From positions 30,591 through 94,590 of the forward strand of contig QFQP01000030.1 in the NCBI GenBank assembly GCA_003243425.1: a stretch of 64,000 bases of DNA. Reading direction: 5' to 3'. The stretch comes from Archangium gephyra. GTDB taxonomy: Bacteria; Myxococcota; Myxococcia; Myxococcales; Myxococcaceae. The notes under the pieces are model-generated. The model was not told the origin of the DNA and did not search any database. It saw only the letters and a program-made list of their open reading frames with translations. The translations under genes and the position numbers were made by a program. Below, piece after piece: positions 18,217 to 26,715 of the stretch; within the stretch, counting starts at the first letter, position 1, and each line of letters opens with the position of its first letter.

Positions 18217-19493
18217 TCCTCGCGCTGGTGCTGGCTGCTGCTTCGTCCACTTCTCTCGAACGTGCGGCTCTCGAAGTGTCACGCACGGTGGTCGACGCCG
18301 GGTTCGACGCGCCGATCGGGGTGTACGTCGAAGGAACTCCAGCCCCCGTGAGCCGGGCCGTCGGCTCACTGGTGATGGCGCGCCTGGCAGAGCAACGCCA
18401 GGCGCCCGTGCCGGTGGTCGCCCGTGACGCGACCGAGGCCGAGAAGCTCGCACGTGAACAGGGCCTGGGCGCGCTGGTGCGGCTCACGGTGTCGCTCGAG
18501 GCCCCCAGGCTCGTGGTGCGCGGTGATGCGCTGAGCACGCACGTGAACTTCTGGTCGGGCGTGACGCCGACGCGCTCCGGCCCGGCGGTGGCGGTGCTGG
18601 CTTCGGTCGACGCAGACCTCGAAGCGCTGACGATGGCTGGCAGCGCGCCCACACCGCAACCGACGAAGCCACTCGAGATTCTCCCCGGCGTGCTCGCCAG
18701 AACGCCGCAGGTGCCCGCGGCGCTCACCACCGCCGACGTCGACGGAGACCATCGCCACGAGGTCATCGCGCTCATCGGCGAGACGCTCTTCACGTGGTCG
18801 AGCGACGGAAAGCTGCGCAGCAAGACCGAGCTGAGCGGCGCACCTTCAGCTCGCCCCACGCGCGATGCCTTCGGCTTTCTGGCGGTCAACGCTGGCCGGC
18901 TCACGGCGTGGTCTTCACGTCGCGAGAAGCCGGAGAACTTCCATTGGCTCCGGGAAGGCTGGCGCAGCGCGGGGCCATCGGAGGCGCTCGTCGACGGCGC
19001 GGTGACGCTGGTGCCGCGGCCCGGCGTCGCCAGCTTTCAGAGCGAGTTCTCGTGGGCGGGAAAGACCGTGAAGTGGCCTGACGCGCTCGCGCAGGTGTCG
19101 TTGAGCGGCACCTTGATGCTCGGCGTTTCACCCGGTGGCGCAGCGAGCCTCGCGCGCGGTCAGGCCCCGACGGCGCAGGTCAACGGGGTCGGCTCGGGGA
19201 GCACGCTGGTCGATCTCGACGGTGATGGAACCGTGGAGCTCGCGCTCACCTCTGCACGCACGAGCGGCGAGGTCGACGAGGTGCGCGTGGTGTCGCTGGG
19301 CGCGTTCGAGTCGGCGCAGGCGCGCGGTGGCCTCGGGAATGAAGCGCCGGCGCTATGGCAACGGAAACTCGAAGGCCGCGCGGTGGTGGCGACGAGCGGC
19401 GATCTCGACGGCGACGGAGCGGAAGAGGCCGTGCTCGGCGTGTGGCGCGAAGACGGAAGTGGAGAGCTCGTGGTGCTGCGGAGAGTCCCATGA
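18213..19493 (+). CDS. Secreted FG-GAP/VCBS-like repeat protein
   Basis: The start is GTG at 18213, overlapping the PBP1A stop (GTGA). The 426-residue product begins MILALVLAAASSTS, a short hydrophobic leader. The second half has several Asp-rich calcium-loop repeats typical of FG-GAP/VCBS propellers: TTADVDGDHRHEVIAL, TLVDLDGDGTVELAL and SGDLDGDGAEEAVLGVW. The N-terminal part (about 20-130) resembles a nucleotide-free alpha/beta domain and is not recognised. Tight coupling between PBP1A and a solute-binding-like protein suggests an envelope role. No enzymatic residues are evident. Confidence 0.7.
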   Translation: MILALVLAAASSTSLERAALEVSRTVVDAGFDAPIGVYVEGTPAPVSRAVGSLVMARLAEQRQAPVPVVARDATEAEKLAREQGLGALVRLTVSLEAPRLVVRGDALSTHVNFWSGVTPTRSGPAVAVLASVDADLEALTMAGSAPTPQPTKPLEILPGVLARTPQVPAALTTADVDGDHRHEVIALIGETLFTWSSDGKLRSKTELSGAPSARPTRDAFGFLAVNAGRLTAWSSRREKPENFHWLREGWRSAGPSEALVDGAVTLVPRPGVASFQSEFSWAGKTVKWPDALAQVSLSGTLMLGVSPGGAASLARGQAPTAQVNGVGSGSTLVDLDGDGTVELALTSARTSGEVDEVRVVSLGAFESAQARGGLGNEAPALWQRKLEGRAVVATSGDLDGDGAEEAVLGVWREDGSGELVVLRRVP

Positions 19494-20701
19494 CGGCGCG
19501 TTGCGCGGTGCTGCTCGCCGCGGTGTCCCTGAGCGCGTTCGCCGGTTCACGACCGCGCCCCGGCGGCACGCTTCAGCTCGTGCTCGTCTCGCCGTCGATG
19601 ACGGTCGACCCCTCGTCCGCCGACGCGCCCATCGACGCGTTCCGGCTCTCGCTCACGCATCAACCCATCTGTCGTCTCGTCGACATGACGCGCTCGCCGG
19701 GCGTGCTGAAGCTCACCGTGCCCGCTTCGGTCGACGTGAAGTTCGTCACCGAAGCCCTCACGCGTGGCGCGCCGCTGCTCACCAACGTAGGCGCGCCGAA
19801 CGTGAACGGCCGCGAAGTCGAGCTGCCGATCCGCGGCGCGCGTACCGACCTCGAACGGACACTCTGCCATCCGCTCTTCTCGCTGCCGGTAGGCCCGTTC
19901 AAGGTGAAGGGCACCAGGCTCGAGGCCTTCGACGAGCAACCCATGGGCAGGCCCTATCTCGACGGGCTCGCGCTGCAGGCCACCGACGCGCGCACCGCCG
20001 AACGCCTCTTCGCGCAACGCCGCGCCCAGCTGGTGGTAGGCGCCTCCACGCCGACCGATGCGCCGCAGCTCTTCGTCACCGCGCTCGCGCTCGGGCCCGG
20101 GCTGGCGAACGTGCGCACCGCCATCGAGAGCAGCATCGACCGGGCAGACCTCGCGCGGTTCTTCGTGCCCGCGCCGTCGGCCGCGCTGCCGTCGCTGCAA
20201 CCCGGCGCCACCCCGACCACGCCGACGCCAGCCAGGCCTTCACCCGTCACGCCAGCACAGGAGCTGACGCTCAGCTTCGACCAGACCGCTGAACACGAAC
20301 GCGGCATCGCGCAGCGGCTCCAGGTGAAGCTGCAGCCGTTCGGCTATCGCGTCGCCTTGAAGCCGGTGCCGCGCGCCGAGGTGAAGGCCAGAGCGCCGGG
20401 CGCCAACGAGCTGGTGCTCCGGAGCTTCGCGCTGCCGCCCTCGCCCACCGGCGCCCTGTTGATGTGGCTGTCAGTGGCCGGTCAGCAGGCCCGCGCCGCG
20501 GCCGTGCTGCAGAGCATCTCGTCCGCGCCTGACGCCGACGCGCGCGCACGCGACCTCTCACTTCAACTCGCCAATGAGCTGAACGTGATTCCACTCGTCA
20601 CGCGCGGCCTCGGCGTGAGCGCGACGCGAGACGTGCAGCACCTCACCCGCGACGCGATGGGTCTGCCGCGCGTCGACGACGCCTTCTTTTCGGCCGAGTA
20701 A
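19490..20701 (+). CDS. Family 5 solute-binding-like exported protein
   Basis: A 403-residue protein with a signal peptide (MTARCAVLLAAVSLSAFAG). RPGGTLQLVLVS at the mature N-terminus and ANVRTAIESSIDRADLARFF in the middle are like extracellular solute-binding family 5 (peptide/nickel) proteins, where VRQAL..AIDR is a signature. The overall length is shorter than the usual 500 or so residues and a Pro/Thr linker (GATPTTPTPARPSP) interrupts it, so it is divergent. No permease or ATPase gene is adjacent. It overlaps the FG-GAP gene by ATGA and lies six bp before a sensor kinase gene, so it may feed a signal rather than transport. Confidence 0.6.
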   Translation: MTARCAVLLAAVSLSAFAGSRPRPGGTLQLVLVSPSMTVDPSSADAPIDAFRLSLTHQPICRLVDMTRSPGVLKLTVPASVDVKFVTEALTRGAPLLTNVGAPNVNGREVELPIRGARTDLERTLCHPLFSLPVGPFKVKGTRLEAFDEQPMGRPYLDGLALQATDARTAERLFAQRRAQLVVGASTPTDAPQLFVTALALGPGLANVRTAIESSIDRADLARFFVPAPSAALPSLQPGATPTTPTPARPSPVTPAQELTLSFDQTAEHERGIAQRLQVKLQPFGYRVALKPVPRAEVKARAPGANELVLRSFALPPSPTGALLMWLSVAGQQARAAAVLQSISSAPDADARARDLSLQLANELNVIPLVTRGLGVSATRDVQHLTRDAMGLPRVDDAFFSAE

Positions 20702-20707
20702 CCGCTC

Positions 20708-22366
20708 ATGCGCCTTCGTTGGACGCTCGCCCTCGCCTTCATCGCGCTCGCTGCGCTGCAGGTCGCCGTCGTGGTGCCGCTCGCGCTGCGAAACCTCTCC
20801 GCGCTGCTCGGGCAGCAGCAGAGCGCGCGCGTCGATCAACTGATGGTCGCGGTCGAGGCCGAAGCGCAGCGCGTGCAGGGCGACGTGAAGCGCTCGATGG
20901 ACGAGCTGGCCCAGAGTCAGGCGCTCGAAGACGTGGCGCGTGATGCGGCGCGCGTCCCTCCGCCGGCGCACGTGACGAACGCCGCCAACGCGTTGATGAC
21001 GCCTCGAGGGCTCGACGTGCTCGCGCTCGTCGACGACACCGGGCGCACGCTGTCGTCGGGTCACCTCCCCGCGCGCATCGGCGAGCCCGACGACCCCCTG
21101 TTCGCGGTGACGAAGAAGCAGCAGGGCTCGGTGGTCGCCACGCGCGTCGAGCTCTCAGGCCCGCAGGGGCTCGTCACCGCGCCCGCGCTCGTGACCGCGC
21201 GACCGGTCGATTACGGCGAGCGTCGCGTGTGGGCCATCGGCGGCGTGCTGTTGTCGGAAGCGCGCGCGCGCGACCTCTCGAAGCTGACCGGCGCGCGCGT
21301 CGACATCATCAGCGACGGCAATCAGGTCGCGCACGCGGGTGACGCGCCGGCACCGACGCTCAGCCGCTCACTGCCGGTCGGCGACGTGGCGACCGTGAAG
21401 CTGACCTTCTCGCAGGCCGACCTCGTGGCCACGCGGTCCGAAGTGCTGCGCTCGTTCATCGGCTTCGCAGGCGTCGGGCTGCTGCTGTCGATCATCGCGG
21501 GCTTCCTGGTGAGCCGCCGCATCACCCGCCCGGTCGAAGCGCTCACCGACGCAGCCGAGAAGATCGCCTCGGGGACTCCAGGCGTGACCGTCGACGGGCG
21601 TCACGCGTCGGGCGAATTGAAGGCCCTCATCGAAACCTTCAACGGCATGACGGGCGACCTCAAGGACGCCACCGACAAGCTGGTGGCCAGCGAGCGCATC
21701 GCTGCCTGGCAGGAGGTCGCGCGCCGCCTCGCCCACGAGATCAAGAACCCGCTCACGCCCATTCGCATGTCCCTCGAGACGCTGCTGGCCGCCAGTCAGC
21801 GCGGTCCGCTCGACGAACGCTTCCACCGCCTCTTCTCCGAAAGCGCACGCGCGGTGCTGGAAGAAGTCGACCGGCTCAAGCGCATCGTCGACGAGTTCAG
21901 CCAGTTCGCGCGTCTCCCGAAGCCGGAGCTCAAAGCGCAGGACCTCGCCGACGTGGTGCAGCCCATCATGGCGCTCTACGGCCCACACGACGGCATCACC
22001 TTCGACGTTCAGCTGGAGCGCGGCGCCCACGCCCGCATCGACCGCGACCAGCTCACGCAGGTGCTGGTCAACCTGCTCAAGAACGCCGAGGAGGCCATGG
22101 CTGGCCGCACCGGGGCGATTCACGTTCGCGTGAAGGGCGGCGCCGAGGCAGTGGTGGAAATCGAAGACGAGGGCCCGGGTATCCCCGCGGAGCTCAAAGC
22201 GCGTCTGTTCGAGCCGTACGTCACCACCAAGCCACAGGGCACCGGCCTGGGGCTGGCCATCGCCCAACGCATCATTCAGGAACACGGAGGGCGCCTCGAG
22301 GTCACTGACGGAACCTCTGGAGGCGCCCTTTTTCGCGTCTCACTGCCATCGCTGTCAGCCCGTTAG
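20708..22366 (+). CDS. Membrane sensor histidine kinase (NtrY-like)
   Basis: A 552-residue protein. TM1 is at about residues 7-28 and a periplasmic sensor region follows (about 30-245). TM2 (FAGVGLLLSIIAGFLVS, about 250-270) leads into a HAMP domain (RRITRPVEALTDAAEKI), then a dimerization-phosphoacceptor domain with RLAHEIKNPLTPIRMS (His343), and the HATPase with VLVNLLKNAEEAM (N box), DEGPGIP (G1) and GTGLGLAIAQRI (G2). No receiver domain or response-regulator gene is next to it. It is last in the PBP1A operon, so its signal may concern peptidoglycan or periplasmic solutes. Confidence 0.92.
   Translation: MRLRWTLALAFIALAALQVAVVVPLALRNLSALLGQQQSARVDQLMVAVEAEAQRVQGDVKRSMDELAQSQALEDVARDAARVPPPAHVTNAANALMTPRGLDVLALVDDTGRTLSSGHLPARIGEPDDPLFAVTKKQQGSVVATRVELSGPQGLVTAPALVTARPVDYGERRVWAIGGVLLSEARARDLSKLTGARVDIISDGNQVAHAGDAPAPTLSRSLPVGDVATVKLTFSQADLVATRSEVLRSFIGFAGVGLLLSIIAGFLVSRRITRPVEALTDAAEKIASGTPGVTVDGRHASGELKALIETFNGMTGDLKDATDKLVASERIAAWQEVARRLAHEIKNPLTPIRMSLETLLAASQRGPLDERFHRLFSESARAVLEEVDRLKRIVDEFSQFARLPKPELKAQDLADVVQPIMALYGPHDGITFDVQLERGAHARIDRDQLTQVLVNLLKNAEEAMAGRTGAIHVRVKGGAEAVVEIEDEGPGIPAELKARLFEPYVTTKPQGTGLGLAIAQRIIQEHGGRLEVTDGTSGGALFRVSLPSLSAR
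22288..22333 (+). terminator. Terminator-like hairpin inside the 3' end of the histidine kinase gene
   Basis: AGGGCGCCTC (22288-22297) pairs perfectly with GAGGCGCCCT (22320-22329), the loop contains a further 5-bp pairing (GAGGT with ACCTC), and T5 follows at 22329-22333. This is a good intrinsic terminator, but it lies before the kinase stop codon at 22366. It may be incidental or may limit full-length mRNA. Confidence 0.5.
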
Positions 22367-22378
22367 AGGGCTGCCACT

Positions 22379-22753
22379 TCAGTACTTCGGCGGCGGGACC
22401 CCGTTCGACATCGGGGGCATCCCGCCCGGGGGCAGCGCCGGGAGAATCGGCATTCCGAAGGCGTCCAACGGGTACGGCTGAACGGGAATCGGGTCCTGCG
22501 GCAGGGCAACGGTGCCCGGGTCACGGAGGCCAGAGCAGTCTCCGACCACCGTCGAAAGCGACGGTTGCGCGCCCTTGGTGTCGGCGACCGTGTTCGACGC
22601 AGAATCTGCCGTCTCCGAGTCGAACTCGAGCGCAGCGCCGTTGGCGTCGACGAGCTTCTCGCCGTCCCAATACTCGCCTTGACCGACGCCACAGCCCGTC
22701 AGCGCCAGCATTGCCACAATCACGACAGCCACTGCCTTCATGCCCCGAACCAT
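22379..22753 (-). CDS. Small proline-rich lipoprotein
   Basis: A lipoprotein of about 124 residues with leader MVRGMKAVAVVIVAMLALTGCGVG (lipobox LTGC). The mature part includes YWDGEKLVDANGAALEF and a Pro/Gly/Met-rich C-terminus (ALPPGGMPPMSNGVPPPKY). No domain is recognised. The start is uncertain: 22753 gives the best leader, but an ATG at 22792 has GAGG upstream and overlaps the end of the sigma-54 activator gene, which would make this the second gene of that transcript. It converges on the kinase gene. Confidence 0.6.
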   Translation of the reverse strand: MVRGMKAVAVVIVAMLALTGCGVGQGEYWDGEKLVDANGAALEFDSETADSASNTVADTKGAQPSLSTVVGDCSGLRDPGTVALPQDPIPVQPYPLDAFGMPILPALPPGGMPPMSNGVPPPKY

Positions 22754-22778
22754 TTGCAACCCCGATGCCGACTGCGAA

Positions 22779-25700
22779 TCACTCGTCACCATGCGCCACC
22801 TCCTTCAACTCCACCTCGCCGTTGACGATCTGTGACAGGCGCGAACGCTTCATCTTCAGCAAGCGAGCAGCCTCGCTGATGTTGCCACCCGCATCTTCGA
22901 GCGCGCGGCGAATGCACTGCATCTCCATCTCGTGGCGCAGGTCCTTGAGCGAAATGTCGCGCTTGCGGGCCATTGCGTAGAAGTCGAGCGGACCGTCGGC
23001 GCTGACCGGCACGACCGGAGCGGCCACGGGCGCGACCGGGGCAACCACCGTCGAGACCGCCGGCGGCGCGTTCGCCGCAGGCTGAGGCGCGTCGATCAGC
23101 GCCGCCAGCTCGCCCACGTGGCTGAAGGCTTCGACGTCGATCTCGTCGCCTTCCGCGAAGATGGACGCAGACGAGATGACGTTCTCGAGCTCACGAATGT
23201 TGCCCGGCCACGAGTGCCGCGCCAGCAACGCCAACGCACCCGCCGACAAGCGACGCACGGGCTCGTTGCGGTCTCTGGCGACCCGCTCGAGGAAGTGCTG
23301 CGCGAGCAGCTGCAGATCTTCAGGGCGCTCGCGGAGCGACGGCAGCTCGAGCATCACGCCCTTCAAGCGGTAGTACAGGTCACTGCGGAACCGGCCCTGC
23401 GCGATGGCCTGCTCGAGGTCGCGGTTGGTCGCACAGATGATGCGCACGTCGACCTTGATGGTCTTGCTGCCACCGACGCGTTCGAACTCGCGTTCCTGCA
23501 GCACGCGCAGGAGCGCGACCTGCGCCTTGGGTGAGATGTCGCCGATTTCGTCGAGGAAGATGGTTCCGCCGTCAGCCATCTCGAAGCGGCCCTTGCGCTC
23601 GCGAATGGCCCCGGTGAACGCGCCCTTCTCGTGACCGAAGAGCTCCGAGAGCAGCAGCTCTTCGACCATCGCTGCGCAGTTCACCTTCACCAGCGGCATG
23701 TGCCGGCGCGGAGACAGCGCGTGCAGTGCATCGGCCAGCACTTCCTTGCCGGTGCCGCTCTCACCGCGCACGAGCACGGTGGCGTTGCTGCGGCCAATGG
23801 GCTCGAGCTGGCGGGTGATGCGCTGCAGCGCCGCCGAGCGGCCGACGATGCCGTTGAAGTTGTCGACCACGTGGCGCTGCGCGAGTGACGCCATCGCGCG
23901 CGGCAGCCGGAGCTCCGGCTCGACCGCCGCGACCACTTCTGCGCGCCGCGGCAACGACAGGAACGCGGTGCGCCGAACCGGCGGCACGCGCTGCACCAAT
24001 TCGTCGAGCAACCGGCCTGCCCGCTGGAATTCGGCCTGCGCGCCGCTGGCGTCATTGGCGGCCTGACGCAGCTTGCCCATGAGGAAGTAGGTGCGAATGG
24101 GCCCTTCGAGCTCGGGCTTGTCGAGCAGCGCTTCACGCGCACGCGACGCGGCGCGACCGGCGCCGAGCAGATCTCCCATCGACAGCAGCAGCTCCCCGCG
24201 GGTCAGCTCCACCTCGAGCGAGGTGGACTGCAGCGACGCGGCGCCCTTCTCGACGCACCGGCGCGCCAGCTCCTGCTCGGCCTGCGCGCGTTCTCCCGAA
24301 TACAGGTGCGCCCGCGCCTTCCAGGCAGCAGCGAGCGCCGCCCAGGCGTCGTTCCCCTGCTTCTCGAAGCCGACGCGCGCGAACTCGAGGTCGCGCTTGG
24401 CCGCCGGGTACTCCCGCGTGTCGACCGCCAGCGCGCCCAGGTTCAGCAACGCCGAGGCCTCGAGGTAGCCGTCACCGAGGCGACGGGCGAGCCGCAGCGC
24501 GTGCTCCGAGAGCTCCGCGGAACGCTCGGTGTCGCCGAGCAGGTGATGCAGGCGCGAGAGGTTGCTCGACGCCATCGCCACTTCACGCAGACTTCCGAAG
24601 CGCGAGAAAGACGTCAGCGCGCGGCTGAGGTGACCCAGCGCCAGCTCGAAGTCACCCGACTCGGCGTAGAGCGAGCCGAGGTTGGCTTCGGCGTGGGCGT
24701 GCAGCGGCCGGCTCTCCGTCGGCGTGCTTTCCCAGCACGAGATGGCGCGGTCGCGCTCACCGCGCTTGTACGCCGCGACGCCTTCGTTGAGCCGCGCCAG
24801 CGCCAGCAACCGTGTATCGCCCCGCTTCTCGGCCTCCATCGCGTTCTCGGCGAAGAGCTGCTGCGCGTCTTGCAGCTGACCTGTGATGAGCAGCGCCTTG
24901 CCGACCGTCTGGCGCATGGCCAGCGCGGTGCCGTCGAGCTCGACGCCTTCGAGCGCCTGGCGGCCCAGCGAAAGCGCGTCGGCGGCGCGGCCGGTGTTCA
25001 CGAACAACTCGGCGAGCGTCGCGTCGGCGTCGCGCGAGAGCTTCGCTTCGCGACGCGCGACCTCGAGCAGCGCCTTCGCGTGCCGCGCCCGGCCCAGCTT
25101 GGTGAGGTGGCGCGCGGCTTCGAGCGCCACGGCAGCGCGCGTCGCTTCGTCGGCGTGAGCGACCGACGAGAGCAGGCGGCGCACGGCGCCGCGATAGTCA
25201 CCGAGCAGCCCGAGCACGCGGCCCCACGAAGCGAGCACGTCGGCGCGCGCCTCGCCCGGGAGCTGCGCGAGCGCTCGGGCGTACAGCGCGTCGGCGTCCT
25301 CCAGGGCGCCGCGTTCGACGAGCGCCTGCGCTGCACGAACTGCCAGCGCCGCACCGTCGGCCGGCGCGACGGGCAGCAACAACTCCGCGGCGGCCAGGAG
25401 CTGGCCCTGAGAGGCGAACACACGGCCCAGCGCCAGGGTCGCCACGCGGCGAGACTCGTCGGGAACCAGCGCGAGGAACGCCTGCTTCTCGCTCTCACGC
25501 GTGAAGCGCCAGGACGGCCGGCCGTCGATGACCTTCACCGTCACCAGCCGCTCGCGGAGCAGCCCGTCGAGCGTCTCGGCACAGCGCGGCGCTTCGGCGC
25601 CCATCGCAGAGGCGAGCCATTCGACCGGCAGCGCCTCGGGCGCGATGGCCAGCGTCGACAAGGTCGCGCGCTGCACTTCGGTCAGCCGCTCCACGCGCCG

Positions 25701-26480
25701 CACGAAGAAGTCGACCGCAGCGACCGGGCGCTCGAGCAACTCACCGAGCGCTTCGGGGTTGCCACCGGTGGCGTCGAGCAGCTTCTGCGCGACGTCGTTG
25801 CGCGAGAGGAACGCGCGAATACCGTCGACGTCGAGGCCCGCCAGCGAGAGCGTGCGACCCGACACGTGGCTCACCACCTCGGCGAGCGGCTCGGGGAGCG
25901 CTTCGTCTTCGCGGAAGGTGAGCACGAACAGGCCACCCACCTTCGACTGCGGCGTCGACGCCATCGCGGCGAGGTAGCGGATGAGCTCGAGCGACGCGCG
26001 ATCGGCGACGTCGAGGTCTGGCCAGACGACCAGCGGCGCCGACCTGCCGGCCAGCGAGAACAGCTCACCGGCGCCGTCGTAGAGCGCCAGGCGCCGCTCT
26101 TCAGCCGGCAGCGACTGACCGCCGCTGCGCACCGGTTCGACCGCGCGGGCGAGGCGGGCCACGGTCGTCTCGGGAACGCCGGAGCGTTTCACCAGCGTGA
26201 GCAGTTCACCCAGCATCGGCGCGAACACGCCCCACGTCTGCCGCGCGTCACGACCCGAACCACCCTCGAACACCGGGGTGCCCTGACCGCCCAGGGCCTG
26301 CGCGAGCTGCGCGACCAGGTGCGACTTTCCAACGCCTCTGGGTCCCCGAATGAAGACGAAGCGCGCGCTCCCCGAGGCTTTCGCCTCGTGATGCTCACGC
26401 AGCAACATCGTCAGCTCGGCTTCGCGACCCGTCACCTCGGTGACAGGCGGTCGCAAATACCTCAACACGTCCTGGCTCAT
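22779..26480 (-). CDS. Sigma-54-dependent activator with an N-terminal STAND-like ATPase and TPR region
   Basis: A 1233-residue multidomain regulator. Residues about 15-320 contain a P-loop NTPase resembling STAND or AfsR/MalT-type sensors (Walker A GPRGVGKSHL at 46-55, with VVWPDLDVAD as Walker B). Residues about 340-830 are TPR-like helix pairs (LGDYRGAVRRLLSSVA, SGDFELALGHLSRALTSF). Residues about 885-1115 are the AAA+ domain of enhancer-binding proteins: GESGTGKEVLADAL (about 905) and FGHEKGAFTGAI (about 950) for sigma-54 contact. The C-terminus is a Fis-type helix-turn-helix (GGNISEAARLLKMKRSRLS, about 1197-1215). It has no receiver or GAF domain. A sigma-54 promoter consensus lies about 95 bp upstream, consistent with autoactivation. 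Confidence 0.92.
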   Translation of the reverse strand: MSQDVLRYLRPPVTEVTGREAELTMLLREHHEAKASGSARFVFIRGPRGVGKSHLVAQLAQALGGQGTPVFEGGSGRDARQTWGVFAPMLGELLTLVKRSGVPETTVARLARAVEPVRSGGQSLPAEERRLALYDGAGELFSLAGRSAPLVVWPDLDVADRASLELIRYLAAMASTPQSKVGGLFVLTFREDEALPEPLAEVVSHVSGRTLSLAGLDVDGIRAFLSRNDVAQKLLDATGGNPEALGELLERPVAAVDFFVRRVERLTEVQRATLSTLAIAPEALPVEWLASAMGAEAPRCAETLDGLLRERLVTVKVIDGRPSWRFTRESEKQAFLALVPDESRRVATLALGRVFASQGQLLAAAELLLPVAPADGAALAVRAAQALVERGALEDADALYARALAQLPGEARADVLASWGRVLGLLGDYRGAVRRLLSSVAHADEATRAAVALEAARHLTKLGRARHAKALLEVARREAKLSRDADATLAELFVNTGRAADALSLGRQALEGVELDGTALAMRQTVGKALLITGQLQDAQQLFAENAMEAEKRGDTRLLALARLNEGVAAYKRGERDRAISCWESTPTESRPLHAHAEANLGSLYAESGDFELALGHLSRALTSFSRFGSLREVAMASSNLSRLHHLLGDTERSAELSEHALRLARRLGDGYLEASALLNLGALAVDTREYPAAKRDLEFARVGFEKQGNDAWAALAAAWKARAHLYSGERAQAEQELARRCVEKGAASLQSTSLEVELTRGELLLSMGDLLGAGRAASRAREALLDKPELEGPIRTYFLMGKLRQAANDASGAQAEFQRAGRLLDELVQRVPPVRRTAFLSLPRRAEVVAAVEPELRLPRAMASLAQRHVVDNFNGIVGRSAALQRITRQLEPIGRSNATVLVRGESGTGKEVLADALHALSPRRHMPLVKVNCAAMVEELLLSELFGHEKGAFTGAIRERKGRFEMADGGTIFLDEIGDISPKAQVALLRVLQEREFERVGGSKTIKVDVRIICATNRDLEQAIAQGRFRSDLYYRLKGVMLELPSLRERPEDLQLLAQHFLERVARDRNEPVRRLSAGALALLARHSWPGNIRELENVISSASIFAEGDEIDVEAFSHVGELAALIDAPQPAANAPPAVSTVVAPVAPVAAPVVPVSADGPLDFYAMARKRDISLKDLRHEMEMQCIRRALEDAGGNISEAARLLKMKRSRLSQIVNGEVELKEVAHGDE

Positions 26481-26573
26481 TCCGGCTCCTGAAGGGTCTG
26501 CACTCTCTCAGACCCTAACCGTTCGAAGAACCCCGGCCCCTCCCGCCACTGCCCTTTCGGGCGCGACGTGGTG

Positions 26574-26589
26574 AGCAACCGATGTGCCA
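26574..26589 (-). promoter_or_regulatory. Consensus sigma-54 promoter of the large sigma-54 activator gene
   Basis: Read on the minus strand, TGGCAC-ATCGG-TTGCT is a full match to TGGCAC-N5-TTGCW, with the -24 GG and -12 GC ten bases apart. It is the only intergenic stretch upstream of the 26480 start and points toward it, giving an inferred leader of about 80 bases. Position, orientation and gene identity agree, so confidence is higher than for a bare motif match. Confidence 0.7.
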
Positions 26590-26715
26590 TTTGACCCGCG
26601 TGGCGGAGTTCGCCAACTCGTTGATCGCGCAGCGGAATTCTGTTCTCGAAACACGAGAGCCGAACGCACGCGACATGCTCGCCGTGCGCTCGGCCCGAGG
26701 GTGACTCAAAACAGG

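Noticed and set aside
24306..26492. A 728-codon open frame opposite the sigma-54 activator
   Set aside because: It is antisense to a gene with clear Walker A, GAFTGA and Fis motifs, and its translation is Arg/Gln/His-rich low-complexity text produced by the high-GC codon bias.
26481..26715. A possible small gene on the minus strand between the activator and the MXAN_5187-like gene
   Set aside because: The reading has no ribosome-binding site or recognisable sequence, and the region holds a sigma-54 promoter, so I treat it as a regulatory gap.
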